A DNA stretch of 49,912 nt from JBQTHP01 sp052389755 (GTDB lineage Bacteria > Pseudomonadota > Gammaproteobacteria > Steroidobacterales > Steroidobacteraceae). The DNA lies in assembly GCA_052389755.1 (NCBI GenBank), contig JBQTHP010000063.1:1-49912 (forward strand). Direction: 5' to 3'. Below, piece after piece: positions 23,413 through 30,478 of this stretch (position 1 is the first letter of the stretch; each line of letters starts with the position of its first letter). The position numbers were made by a program, and so were the translations under genes. A model generated the notes under the pieces. The model saw only the letters and a list, made by a program, of their open reading frames with translations, searched no databases and was not told the origin of the DNA.

Positions 23413-25030
23413 ACGCTCTCCGGCCGCAAGCCGTTACGACGCCATCATCATCGGCGCCGGCCATAACGGTCTCACCTGCGCCTGTTACCTCGCCCGCGCC
23501 GGCCTCAAGGTCGCGATGTTCGAACGCCGCCCGATCGTGGGTGGCGCTGCCGTGACCGAAGAGTTCCACCCGGGTTTCCGCAACTCCACCGCGAGCTACA
23601 CCGTCAGCCTGCTGAATCCGCAGGTAATCCGTGACCTCAGGCTCGCCGAGCACGGGCTCACCATCCGCGAACGGGCGGTGCAGAATTTCCTGCCTCTGCC
23701 GAACGGTGACTCGCTCTCCGCCGGGCCCGGCACGGAGAGCACTCTCGCCGAGGCGCGTCGCCATTCCGCGCGGGACGCCGAACGTCTGCCGGCGTACTAC
23801 GAGATGCTCGATCGCGTGGTCGCCTTTCTGCGTGGCATGCTCCGCGAGACGCCGCCGACGGACCTCCGGCGCATGCGCGATGCCTGGTCCGCACTGACGT
23901 TCGGCAATTCGTTCCGCCGTCTGCCGCTCGAGACGCAGCGCGAAGTGCACGAGCTCTTCACGCGCAGCGCCGGCGACCTGCTCGACCCGTGGTTCGAATC
24001 GGATGCGCTGAAGGCGTTGTTCGGTTTCGATGCGATCGTGGGCGCTTTCCAGAGTCCCTACACACCCGGCAGCGCATACGTGCTGCTGCATCACTGCTTC
24101 GGCGAAGTGAACGGCAAGAGCGGTGTGTGGGGTCACGCGGTCGGCGGCATGGGCGCGATCACGCAGGCGATGGCGCGGGAGGCCGAGCGCCTCGGCGTGC
24201 ACATCGAGGTTGAAGCGCCGGTGAAGCGCGTGCTCGTCGAACGGCAGCGCGCGCAAGGCATCGAGCTCCTCGATGGTCGCCGCATTGCAGCGCCGCGCGT
24301 GGCTGCGAACACGAATCCGAAGCTCCTGTACCTGAATCTGCTGGGCCCGGAGCACATCCCGGCCGAGCTGCGCGCGCGTATCGAGCGCTATCGGTGCGAG
24401 TCGGCGACGCTGCGCATGAACGTCGCGCTCTCCGAGCTGCCGCGGTTCACCGCGCGGCCCGAGGCAGGCAGCCATCTGCAGGCGGGCATCATCATTGCCC
24501 CGTCGCTGCGATACATGGACAAGGCATGGATGGATGCGCGCGCAAACGGCTGGTCGCATGCGCCGATCGTCGAGATGCTGATCCCGAGCACCATCGACGA
24601 TTCACTCGCGCCGCGCGGCGCGCACGTCGCGAGCCTGTTCTGTCAACACTTCGCCTACCGACTCCCCGACGCACGCACCTGGGAGAACGAGCGCGAGGCG
24701 GCCGCCGACGTCGTGATCGATACCGTCACGCAGTACGCGCCGAACTTCAGATCGAGCATCGTCGGACGTTCCGTGCTGACGCCGCTCGATCTGGAAACGC
24801 GCTTCGGGCTCGTGGGCGGCGATATTTTCCACGGCGCGCTCGGACTCGATCAGCTCTGGGCCGCTCGACCCGTTCTGGGCTACGGCGACTACCGTACGCC
24901 CGTGCAGGGACTGTACCTCTGCGGCGCAGGTGCGCATCCCGGCGGCGGGGTCACAGGGCTGCCGGGTGCGAACGCGGCGCGGGAGATGTTGCGGGACCGC
25001 GTGCGTCGAACGCATCGCGAACCTGCATGA
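23399..25030 (+). CDS. FAD-dependent oxidoreductase, PYROXD2 / phytoene-desaturase-like
   Basis: The 543-residue flavoprotein has the Rossmann FAD motif YDAIIIGAGHNGLTCACYLA at residues 13-32, the GGAAVTEEF segment, the family-typical HAVGGMGAITQAMAREAERL, and the C-terminal FAD site GLYLCGAGAHPGGGVTGLPG. This matches the PYROXD2 group related to phytoene desaturases; the bacterial substrate is not known. The GTG at 23399 is the only usable start: an in-frame TAG lies at 23375 and no other start codon occurs before the FAD motif. That puts the start codon inside SOS box 2 and opposite the lexA promoter, so LexA could affect it, which is inference. No neighbouring carotenoid genes are seen. 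Confidence 0.88.
   Translation: MIISRRSPAASRYDAIIIGAGHNGLTCACYLARAGLKVAMFERRPIVGGAAVTEEFHPGFRNSTASYTVSLLNPQVIRDLRLAEHGLTIRERAVQNFLPLPNGDSLSAGPGTESTLAEARRHSARDAERLPAYYEMLDRVVAFLRGMLRETPPTDLRRMRDAWSALTFGNSFRRLPLETQREVHELFTRSAGDLLDPWFESDALKALFGFDAIVGAFQSPYTPGSAYVLLHHCFGEVNGKSGVWGHAVGGMGAITQAMAREAERLGVHIEVEAPVKRVLVERQRAQGIELLDGRRIAAPRVAANTNPKLLYLNLLGPEHIPAELRARIERYRCESATLRMNVALSELPRFTARPEAGSHLQAGIIIAPSLRYMDKAWMDARANGWSHAPIVEMLIPSTIDDSLAPRGAHVASLFCQHFAYRLPDARTWENEREAAADVVIDTVTQYAPNFRSSIVGRSVLTPLDLETRFGLVGGDIFHGALGLDQLWAARPVLGYGDYRTPVQGLYLCGAGAHPGGGVTGLPGANAAREMLRDRVRRTHREPA
23402..23429 (-). promoter_or_regulatory. lexA promoter
   Basis: On the minus strand, TATAAT (23407-23402) is preceded by TTGCGG (23429-23424) with a 16-bp spacer. 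The -10 is a perfect consensus and lies inside SOS box 2; the predicted start near 23395 lies between or within the boxes. This is the arrangement expected for an autorepressed lexA cassette. Confidence 0.75.
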
Positions 25031-25229
25031 AACCGCGCACCTGCACGCGCGCATTGCGCAGCCGCAACTGTCGCGCTGCACCGACATTGCTCGCGTTTGC
25101 AGTTGCATTCCCGCGGCAAATTCGGTGTAGTTGCGCCCGCTGCGAAGACCGTTGCGGAACGAACACGCTCGCTTCGCATTTTTTTGCGTTTGTGGACTTC
25201 CCGAAGTAACAATCCAGAAGGGGATTTGT

Positions 25230-25544
25230 ATGAAGAGCGCGATTGTTTTGAAGGTTGCCGCGGCAGCAGCTGTTGTCGTCCTGGCAGGCTGTACTGACCT
25301 GAAGCCGATGCAGGCACAGGTGGACGATCTGAAGAGTCAGGTGGGCCGGTTGCAGTCGGAGCTTGCCTCTGCGAAGAGCGCAGCCGACTCGGCCAACAGC
25401 ACCGCGCAGTCCGCCAACCAGGCGGCGAGCGGCGCGCAGAGCACGGCGAATCAGGCACTGGCGGCCGCGCAGGCGAGTCAGTCCTGCTGCGACGCCACGA
25501 ACGAGAAGATCGATCGGATGTTCCGCCGTTCGATTTCGAAGTAA
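25230..25544 (+). CDS. Lpp/OprI-like alanine-zipper lipoprotein
   Basis: A 104-residue outer-membrane lipoprotein. The signal ends in the lipobox VLAGC with the lipidated cysteine at residue 21. Residues 25-85 are a coiled coil with alanine-rich heptads (KSQVGRLQSELASAKSAADS and similar), like OprI and Lpp. The C-terminus is MFRRSISK; a terminal Lys is the residue used by Lpp for covalent attachment to peptidoglycan, so anchoring is possible. A CC pair near residue 90 is unusual. The ATG is preceded by AGAAGGGGA. The 199-bp gap upstream holds a GCGAAG/CTTCGC pair followed by seven Ts (about 25142-25185) and a poor promoter match. A strong terminator follows. Confidence 0.88.
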   Translation: MKSAIVLKVAAAAAVVVLAGCTDLKPMQAQVDDLKSQVGRLQSELASAKSAADSANSTAQSANQAASGAQSTANQALAAAQASQSCCDATNEKIDRMFRRSISK

Positions 25545-25565
25545 GCGAAGGTATTTCTTCTGTCC

Positions 25566-25595
25566 AACGCCGCGCGTTCGCGCGGCGTTCTTTTT
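25566..25595 (+). terminator. Rho-independent terminator of the lipoprotein gene
   Basis: The hairpin AACGCCGCGCG / CGCGCGGCGTT with a TTCG-type loop (25566-25589) is followed by CTTTTT (25590-25595), 21 bp after the lipoprotein stop codon. It is a strong intrinsic terminator. Confidence 0.93.
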
Positions 25596-25616
25596 ACGAT
25601 CTGCGATCGACGACAG

Positions 25617-25642
25617 AAAACGCCGCGCGGACGCGCGGCGTT
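25617..25642 (-). terminator. Rho-independent terminator of fabH
   Basis: On the minus strand, the stem AACGCCGCGCG / CGCGCGGCGTT (25642-25619) is followed by TTTTCTG, starting 2 bp after the fabH stop. The stem sequence is the same as that of the convergent terminator 24 bp away. Confidence 0.85.
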
Positions 25643-25644
25643 CG

Positions 25645-26613
25645 TCAGTAGCGGACCAGGGCGGAGCCCCACGTGAAGCCGCCGCCGAACGCTTCGAGCA
25701 GCAGCAGCTGGCCGCGACGGATGCGGCCGTCCCGAACACCGGTATCGAGCGCGAGCGGCACGGAGGCGGCCGACGTGTTGCCCTGCTCGTGCACGGTGAC
25801 GATGACGCGTTCCATCGGCATGTCGAGCTTGCGCGCGGCCGCCTGAATGATCCTGATGTTCGCCTGGTGCGGAACGAGCCAGTCGATCGCGGACTTCTCG
25901 AGTCCGTTCGCCTCGAGCGCTTCATCGACGGCTCTGCCGAGCTTCGTGACGGCCACCTTGAAGACTTCGTTGCCGACCATCGAGATCGCGAGGCGCACGT
26001 CTTCGCCCGGCTTTCCGAAGCCCTTCGACACGCCGACCGGACAGTAAAGGAGATCCTTGTAAGCGCCGTCCGCGTGAAGATGCGTGGACATGATGCCCGG
26101 TTCCGCCGACGGCTTCAACACGACCGCCCCGGCTCCGTCGGCAAACAGCACGGCGGTCGTGCGATCGCTCCAGTTCGTGATGCGGGACAACGTCTCCGCG
26201 CCGATGACGAGCGCGCACTTCGCTTCGCCCGCGCGCACGAACTTGTCGGCGATTCCGAGCGCGTACATGAAACCGCTGCACGCGGTCTCGACGCTGAACG
26301 CCGGCGGGCCGCCGCATCCGAGCCGTGCCTGCAGGAGCACGCCGCAATTGGGAAACACGAGGTCGGGCGTGGTGGTGCCGAAGGCGATGAAGTCGACGTC
26401 GCGCGGCGTGACGCCCGCCGCTTCGATGGCGCGGCGCGCCGCCTTCTCGGCGATGTCTACCGTGGTCTCGCCTTCCGCGGCGATGTGTCGTCGCTCGATG
26501 CCCGTGCGATCACGGATCCACTCATCCGTGGTATCCATCATCTTCTCGAGATCGAAATTGGTGAGCACCTTCTCGGGAAGGTGTGAGCCGGTTCCGGCGA
26601 TTCGCGAGTACAT
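25645..26613 (-). CDS. fabH: 3-oxoacyl-ACP synthase III (FabH)
   Basis: Condenses acetyl-CoA with malonyl-ACP to start fatty acid synthesis. From the ATG at 26613 it is 322 residues with the catalytic triad Cys112 (SVETACSGFMYALG), His249 (WLVPHQANIRI) and Asn279 (VHEQGNTSAASVP), plus the C-terminal LLEAFGGGFTWGSALVRY. The ATG overlaps the plsX stop (TGATG) and has GGGGAG a few bases upstream; a TTG one codon earlier is also in frame. It is the last gene of yceD-rpmF-plsX-fabH. Confidence 0.97.
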   Translation of the reverse strand: MYSRIAGTGSHLPEKVLTNFDLEKMMDTTDEWIRDRTGIERRHIAAEGETTVDIAEKAARRAIEAAGVTPRDVDFIAFGTTTPDLVFPNCGVLLQARLGCGGPPAFSVETACSGFMYALGIADKFVRAGEAKCALVIGAETLSRITNWSDRTTAVLFADGAGAVVLKPSAEPGIMSTHLHADGAYKDLLYCPVGVSKGFGKPGEDVRLAISMVGNEVFKVAVTKLGRAVDEALEANGLEKSAIDWLVPHQANIRIIQAAARKLDMPMERVIVTVHEQGNTSAASVPLALDTGVRDGRIRRGQLLLLEAFGGGFTWGSALVRY

Positions 26614-27617
26614 CAACTCCCCTGCAGATTAAGGGCCTGTGCGATGTGGCCCGTGAGCCCGCGGCGTGCGGCCAGTGCGGCGAGCGAGACCGCGCGAGAG
26701 AACGCGAGAGCATCCGCGCTGCCGTGGCTTTTTACCACGACTCCCGCAAGGCCCACCATGCACGCGCCGTTATATCGTCTCGGGTCGAGATGCTCAGCGG
26801 CGCGACGCAGCACCGGCCGGGCGATGAGGCCGGCGAGTCGGGCGGGAAGCGATGCGCCGAACTCGCGCTTGAGCCGACCGGCGATCAGGCCTGCCACGCC
26901 CTCCATCGTCTTCAACGCGACGTTACCGGTGAAGCCATCGGTCACGACTACGTCGACCTCGCCCGAGAAAATGTCGTCGCCTTCGACGAAGCCCACGTAG
27001 TGGATCGGCCGTCTCGCGAGCAGCGCATGCGCCTGCTGCACGACCTCATGACCCTTGATGTCCTCCTCGCCGATGTTGAGAAGGCCGACGCGCGGCGTCG
27101 CGATGCCGTACACGTCGCGCGCGACGATCGAGCCCATGACGGCGAACTGCGCAAGCTGCGAGGGCGTCGCGCCGGTGTTTGCACCGAGATCGAGCATGTG
27201 CGTGTGACCGTGCGCAGAGGGGATCGCAGACATGATGGCGGCGCGCTCGACGCCTGCGATCGTCTTCAGCACGAAATGCGAGATTGCAGTGAGCGCGCCG
27301 GTGTTGCCGGCGCTGACGCAGCCGGCCGCGCGCCCGGCCTTCACGAGGTCGACACACACGCGCATCGATGAGTGCTTCTTGCGCCGGATGGCCTCGCGCG
27401 GATGCTCGTGCATCTCGACGACTTCGCTCGCGGGCACGAGCTCGATCCGCCGTCGGTCCGCCGCAGACAGCGCGTGCAACAGCGGCTCGATGCGGGACGC
27501 ATCGCCTACGAGGTGGAGGTGCAGATCCGGATCCGCCTGCAGCGCGCGCACCGAGCCGGCCACGCGCTCGCCGGGCCCGCGGTCGCCGCTCATGGCGTCT
27601 ACGGCGATCGCGCTCAT
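26613..27617 (-). CDS. plsX: Phosphate acyltransferase PlsX
   Basis: Makes acyl-phosphate from acyl-ACP for phospholipid synthesis. The 334 residues begin IAVDAMSGDRGPGERVAGSV and include MHEHPREAIRRKKHSSMRVC, the GCVSAGNTGALTAIS loop, LLNIGEEDIKGHEVVQQAHA, VVVTDGFTGNVALKTMEGVA and HGSADALAFSRAVSLA, all hallmarks of PlsX. Its stop overlaps the fabH ATG by one base. Between it and rpmF upstream lies a CTTCCGC palindrome of about 100 bp. Confidence 0.97.
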   Translation of the reverse strand: MSAIAVDAMSGDRGPGERVAGSVRALQADPDLHLHLVGDASRIEPLLHALSAADRRRIELVPASEVVEMHEHPREAIRRKKHSSMRVCVDLVKAGRAAGCVSAGNTGALTAISHFVLKTIAGVERAAIMSAIPSAHGHTHMLDLGANTGATPSQLAQFAVMGSIVARDVYGIATPRVGLLNIGEEDIKGHEVVQQAHALLARRPIHYVGFVEGDDIFSGEVDVVVTDGFTGNVALKTMEGVAGLIAGRLKREFGASLPARLAGLIARPVLRRAAEHLDPRRYNGACMVGLAGVVVKSHGSADALAFSRAVSLAALAARRGLTGHIAQALNLQGS

Positions 27618-27627
27618 GCGCGATCGC

Positions 27628-27731
27628 GGCTACCGGCTTCCGCCTTCCCCCTTCCGGCCGGAAAGATCGTGAACGCGAAGGTCACCGTTCTTTCCCAGGC
27701 GGAAGGCGGAGGCCGGAAGGCGGAAAGCGGG
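27628..27731. repeat. Palindrome with CTTCCGC arms (copy 3)
   Basis: The left arm CCGGCTTCCGCCTTCC (27633-27648) continues into CCCCTTCCGGCC; the right arm (27698-27730) is GGCGGAAGGCGGAGGCCGG then AAGGCGGAAAGCGG. The core GGAAAGATCGTGAACG folds back on TCACCGTTCTTTCC. It fills the gap between rpmF and plsX inside the operon and stops 3 bp short of the rpmF stop codon. Confidence 0.9.
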
Positions 27732-27734
27732 CGC

Positions 27735-27926
27735 CTATTCCTTCTCGGCGTCCGGCGCCTTCTCGATCACTCGCTTGCCGCGATAAAAGCCATCGGGCGT
27801 GATGCGATGACGCAGATGCGTCTCGCCCGACTGCGGATCCTGCGACAGCGCGGGCTTCGCGAGCCCGTCGTGCGAGCGATGCATGCCACGCTTCGAAGGC
27901 GTCTTGCGACTCTTTTGAACGGCCAT
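27735..27926 (-). CDS. rpmF: 50S ribosomal protein L32
   Basis: A 63-residue protein of the large ribosomal subunit. It begins AVQKSRKTPSKRGMHRSHDG, then LAKPALSQDPQSGETHLRHR and ITPDGFYRGKRVIEK, the standard L32 pattern of the proteobacterial type without zinc cysteines. It follows yceD by 25 bp, the usual arrangement, and precedes plsX. Confidence 0.97.
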   Translation of the reverse strand: MAVQKSRKTPSKRGMHRSHDGLAKPALSQDPQSGETHLRHRITPDGFYRGKRVIEKAPDAEKE

Positions 27927-27951
27927 TTGTCCTGCAACTCCTGAGCGAAGA

Positions 27952-28467
27952 TCACCGGTCGCGTTTCAACAGCTCGCCCAGCCGTTCAAACGGTCTCTGT
28001 ACATTCGTCGGCTCGCCCGTCGCGGGCGCCCGACGATCTTCGTCTGCACACTCCTGCAGGTCGTCGTGCAGCGGCACGATCGGCACGGCCAGCAACAGCT
28101 CCTCTTCCACCAGCTCGCGCATGCTGATGCGGCGCTCGGACGCGAGCACCGTCTCGACACCCGGCGGCACCCGGTCCGCCTCGCGCTCGGTGCCGATCAG
28201 GGCAACGCGCGAGCGGCTGTCCACGTCCAGTCGCATCGGCTTGAGACAGCGCTGGCACACGAGCGGCACGGACGCGTGCACTTCGAGGTCGCCGACCACG
28301 AAACCCTGGTCGCGCGAAAACCGTACATGCCCGCTCGCCGTGTCACTCGCGTCCGCAAGCGCCGGGCGAAAGCGGACGAACTCCGTGAGCGGAATCGCGA
28401 AATCTACGTGGGCTTGCCCGTCGGCCAACGGGTCGATGTCCCGACGCTTCGACCAGCCCGCCGACAT
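27952..28467 (-). CDS. yceD: YceD / DUF177 family protein (23S rRNA accumulation)
   Basis: A 171-residue protein of the DUF177 family, needed for normal 23S rRNA levels in studied bacteria and plant plastids. It shows the conserved CQRCLKPMRLDV segment in the middle, the ELVEEELLLAVPIVPLHDDL acidic helix, and a C-terminal RPFERLGELLKRDR. The ATG at 28467 fits the family start (KRRDIDPLADGQAHVDFAIP). A good promoter lies directly upstream, leaving almost no leader. It heads the yceD-rpmF-plsX-fabH operon and is divergent from maf. Confidence 0.93.
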   Translation of the reverse strand: MSAGWSKRRDIDPLADGQAHVDFAIPLTEFVRFRPALADASDTASGHVRFSRDQGFVVGDLEVHASVPLVCQRCLKPMRLDVDSRSRVALIGTEREADRVPPGVETVLASERRISMRELVEEELLLAVPIVPLHDDLQECADEDRRAPATGEPTNVQRPFERLGELLKRDR

Positions 28468-28476
28468 GGGCGGCGT

Positions 28477-28505
28477 ATGATAGGTAGCGACCCCCGGCAA
28501 GTCAA
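28477..28505 (-). promoter_or_regulatory. Candidate promoter of yceD-rpmF-plsX-fabH
   Basis: On the minus strand, TTGACT (28505-28500) and TATCAT (28482-28477) are 17 bp apart, five of six matches each. The expected start near 28470 is only about 3 bases before the yceD ATG, so the message would be nearly leaderless. Confidence 0.6.
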
Positions 28506-28541
28506 AAACGATAAGATATAAGCCGTTGTTTTTATGAGCCG

Positions 28542-29120
28542 ATGCGTCCGCTGATCCTCGCTTCGACTTCGCCTTACCGACGCGACCTGCTGCGGCGCTT
28601 CGGACTCGATTTCGAGAGCGCGAACCCGAGAGTCGACGAGCAGCATCATGCAGGCGAAGCGCCGGCGCGTCGCGCTGCGCGGCTTGCGCTCGCGAAGGCC
28701 AATGCCATCGCCGCCACTCGGCCCGACGCCATCGTGATCGGCAGCGATCAGGTGGCAGCCGTCGGCGACACGATTCTCGACAAGCCCGGGTCGGAGGCGA
28801 GCTGCATCGCACAGCTCGAGCGCCTTGCGGGCCGCAGGGCGATGTTTCTCACCGCCTGCGCAGTCGTCAGCACCGAAACCGGCCTCCTCCTCCAGCACGT
28901 AGACGACACCGCGGTGTGGTTCAGAGCGCTGTCGCGCACCGAGATCGTGCGTTACGTCGAACGCGAGGAGCCGCTCGATTGCGCCGGGGGCTTCAGGTCG
29001 GAGGGACTCGGCATCGCGCTCTTCGAGCGCATTCGAACCGAAGACCCTTCCGCGCTCGTCGGCCTTCCGCTGATCTGGCTCGCCGGCGCGCTGCGCCGCG
29101 CGGGCTATCCGGTTCCCTGA
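28542..29120 (+). CDS. maf: Maf/YceF nucleotide pyrophosphatase (7-methyl-GTP type)
   Basis: A Maf-family house-cleaning enzyme that hydrolyses modified nucleoside triphosphates. The 192-residue protein has the N-terminal signature LILASTSPYRRDLLRRFGLD, the catalytic-base region VIGSDQVAAVGDTILDKPGS, and the C-terminal CAGGFRSEGLGIALFERIRT followed by EDPSALVGLPLI. The Glu-Pro-Leu-Asp-Cys-Ala-Gly-Gly-Phe pattern fits the YceF subgroup, known to prefer m7GTP. It is divergent from yceD, as in E. coli, and its 3' end overlaps convergent rluC by 16 bp. Confidence 0.95.
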   Translation: MRPLILASTSPYRRDLLRRFGLDFESANPRVDEQHHAGEAPARRAARLALAKANAIAATRPDAIVIGSDQVAAVGDTILDKPGSEASCIAQLERLAGRRAMFLTACAVVSTETGLLLQHVDDTAVWFRALSRTEIVRYVEREEPLDCAGGFRSEGLGIALFERIRTEDPSALVGLPLIWLAGALRRAGYPVP

Positions 29121-30097
29121 CGAGCGCGCCGGGCCGTCGCTGCCTCGAGCTGGTCGATCACCGCGCGAAGCTCCTGCGGCAGCGGCGCGCTCGCGCTGAA
29201 TGGCTCGCCGCTCCCACGCCACACGAAGCCGATGCTGTGCGCGTGCAGGAACATCCGGTCGAGCCCGAACGCTCGCATCTCCTCGTTGAGGCTCGCGTCG
29301 CCGTACTTGTCATCGCCGGCCACAGGGTGACCGGCGTGTGCGGCGTGCACGCGGATCTGGTGCGTACGGCCCGTGTGAATCGCGACCTCCAGCAACGTCG
29401 CGCGCTTGCCGAGAAACTGCACGGGTCTGAACTCCGTCACGGCTTCCTTGCCCGATGCGTGCGCCGTAACGGTGCGCTCTCCGCCCACGCGCGTATCGGT
29501 CCGCAGCGGCACGTCGATGCGCTTTCGACCGAGCTCCCACTTGCCGCCGACGAGAGCGAGATAGCGCTTCTCGAATTCGCCGTCGCGCATGAGCGCGTGC
29601 AGCTCGCGCAGCGCTGCGGGCTTGCGCGCGACGAGCAGGCAGCCGCTCGTGTCGCGGTCGATTCGGTGGACGAGCTCGAGAGTCTCGTTGGGCCGCGACG
29701 CACGCAGCGCTTCGATCACGCCGAAGCTCACGCCGCTGCCCCCGTGAACTGCCACTCCGGCGGGCTTCGCGATCACGAGCAGGCGCGGATCCTCGTGAAT
29801 GACCGCGCGCTCGATCGCCTCGACCAGCGAACCGGAAACCCGGGGCGGCGCGTCCGGTGCGGCGGTTCTGACGGGTGGCAAGCGCACGTCGTCCTGCGCC
29901 CGCAGACGCAGATCCGGGCGTGCCCGCTTGCCGTTGACGCGAACCTCCCCGCGACGCACCAGCCGCTGGATCCGGCTGTGCGGCACTCCGGGCAGATTGG
30001 CGCGCAGGAACTTGTCGAGCCGCTGGCCGGCGCAGTCCGACCCTACCTCAACGTGCCGCACCCGGCTGGCAACTTGCTCGGTCGGCTCGGTCGCCAT
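29105..30097 (-). CDS. rluC: 23S rRNA pseudouridine synthase RluC
   Basis: Isomerises uridines in 23S rRNA. The 330 residues have an N-terminal S4 domain (GQRLDKFLRANLPGVPHSRI ... RRGEVRVNGKRARPDLRL) and the RluA-type catalytic motif HRIDRDTSG with the Asp at 147, then LEVAIHTGRTHQIRVHAAHA and HPVAGDDKYGD. Position next to and divergent from rne is the same as in E. coli, which supports RluC over RluD or RluA. Its 3' end overlaps maf. Confidence 0.94.
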   Translation of the reverse strand: MATEPTEQVASRVRHVEVGSDCAGQRLDKFLRANLPGVPHSRIQRLVRRGEVRVNGKRARPDLRLRAQDDVRLPPVRTAAPDAPPRVSGSLVEAIERAVIHEDPRLLVIAKPAGVAVHGGSGVSFGVIEALRASRPNETLELVHRIDRDTSGCLLVARKPAALRELHALMRDGEFEKRYLALVGGKWELGRKRIDVPLRTDTRVGGERTVTAHASGKEAVTEFRPVQFLGKRATLLEVAIHTGRTHQIRVHAAHAGHPVAGDDKYGDASLNEEMRAFGLDRMFLHAHSIGFVWRGSGEPFSASAPLPQELRAVIDQLEAATARRARQGTG

Positions 30098-30118
30098 GCA
30101 GCCCTCAAACGTAAGATA

Positions 30119-30148
30119 TTGTTTCTACGACACTCTCGCGGCTATACT
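30119..30148 (+). promoter_or_regulatory. Candidate promoter of rne
   Basis: TTGTTT (30119-30124) and TATACT (30143-30148) are 18 bp apart, just upstream of the rluC start on the other strand. The predicted transcript would have a leader of about 325 nt, in line with long leaders of RNase E genes. Confidence 0.55.
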
Positions 30149-30478
30149 CGCGCGGTCGCTCGAGGGTCGAGCGACCAAAAGGTAGCGCGGCGATTGCCGC
30201 CGCATGTTAGTTGGTCCTCCTAATCGAGGCCATCGCCATCAGGCCGACACGGTTGAGGCGCCTGCGTCGAGTCCAGCAGGACTCCCTTGCGCACCGTCGG
30301 TTGAGCTCAACGAAGGTTTCGGGCGCCCCGCCGCGTGCGGCGGGCTTAGATGTGAAAAGTTTCAGTCGAGCGCCATCACCCGCCATCGGGGTACTTCGCT
30401 GCCATGGAGCGAGCGGTTTGTCGCGCCCGTGGCCTTCCGCCGCATGCCGATCGGCCCCTCACACCTCAGCAGGGGCAC
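30149..30478 (+). promoter_or_regulatory. Long structured 5' leader of rne
   Basis: The stretch between the predicted rne start and its ATG holds several hairpins: GGTCGCTCGA / TCGAGCGACC (30154-30176, perfect 10-bp stem), GCGGC / GCCGC (about 30187-30202), GAGTCC / GGACTC (30269-30284), and CCCGCCGC / GCGGCGGG (about 30329-30348). No gene is evident. In E. coli the rne leader lets RNase E control its own mRNA; the same role here is inference from position and structure, not from sequence match. Confidence 0.55.
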
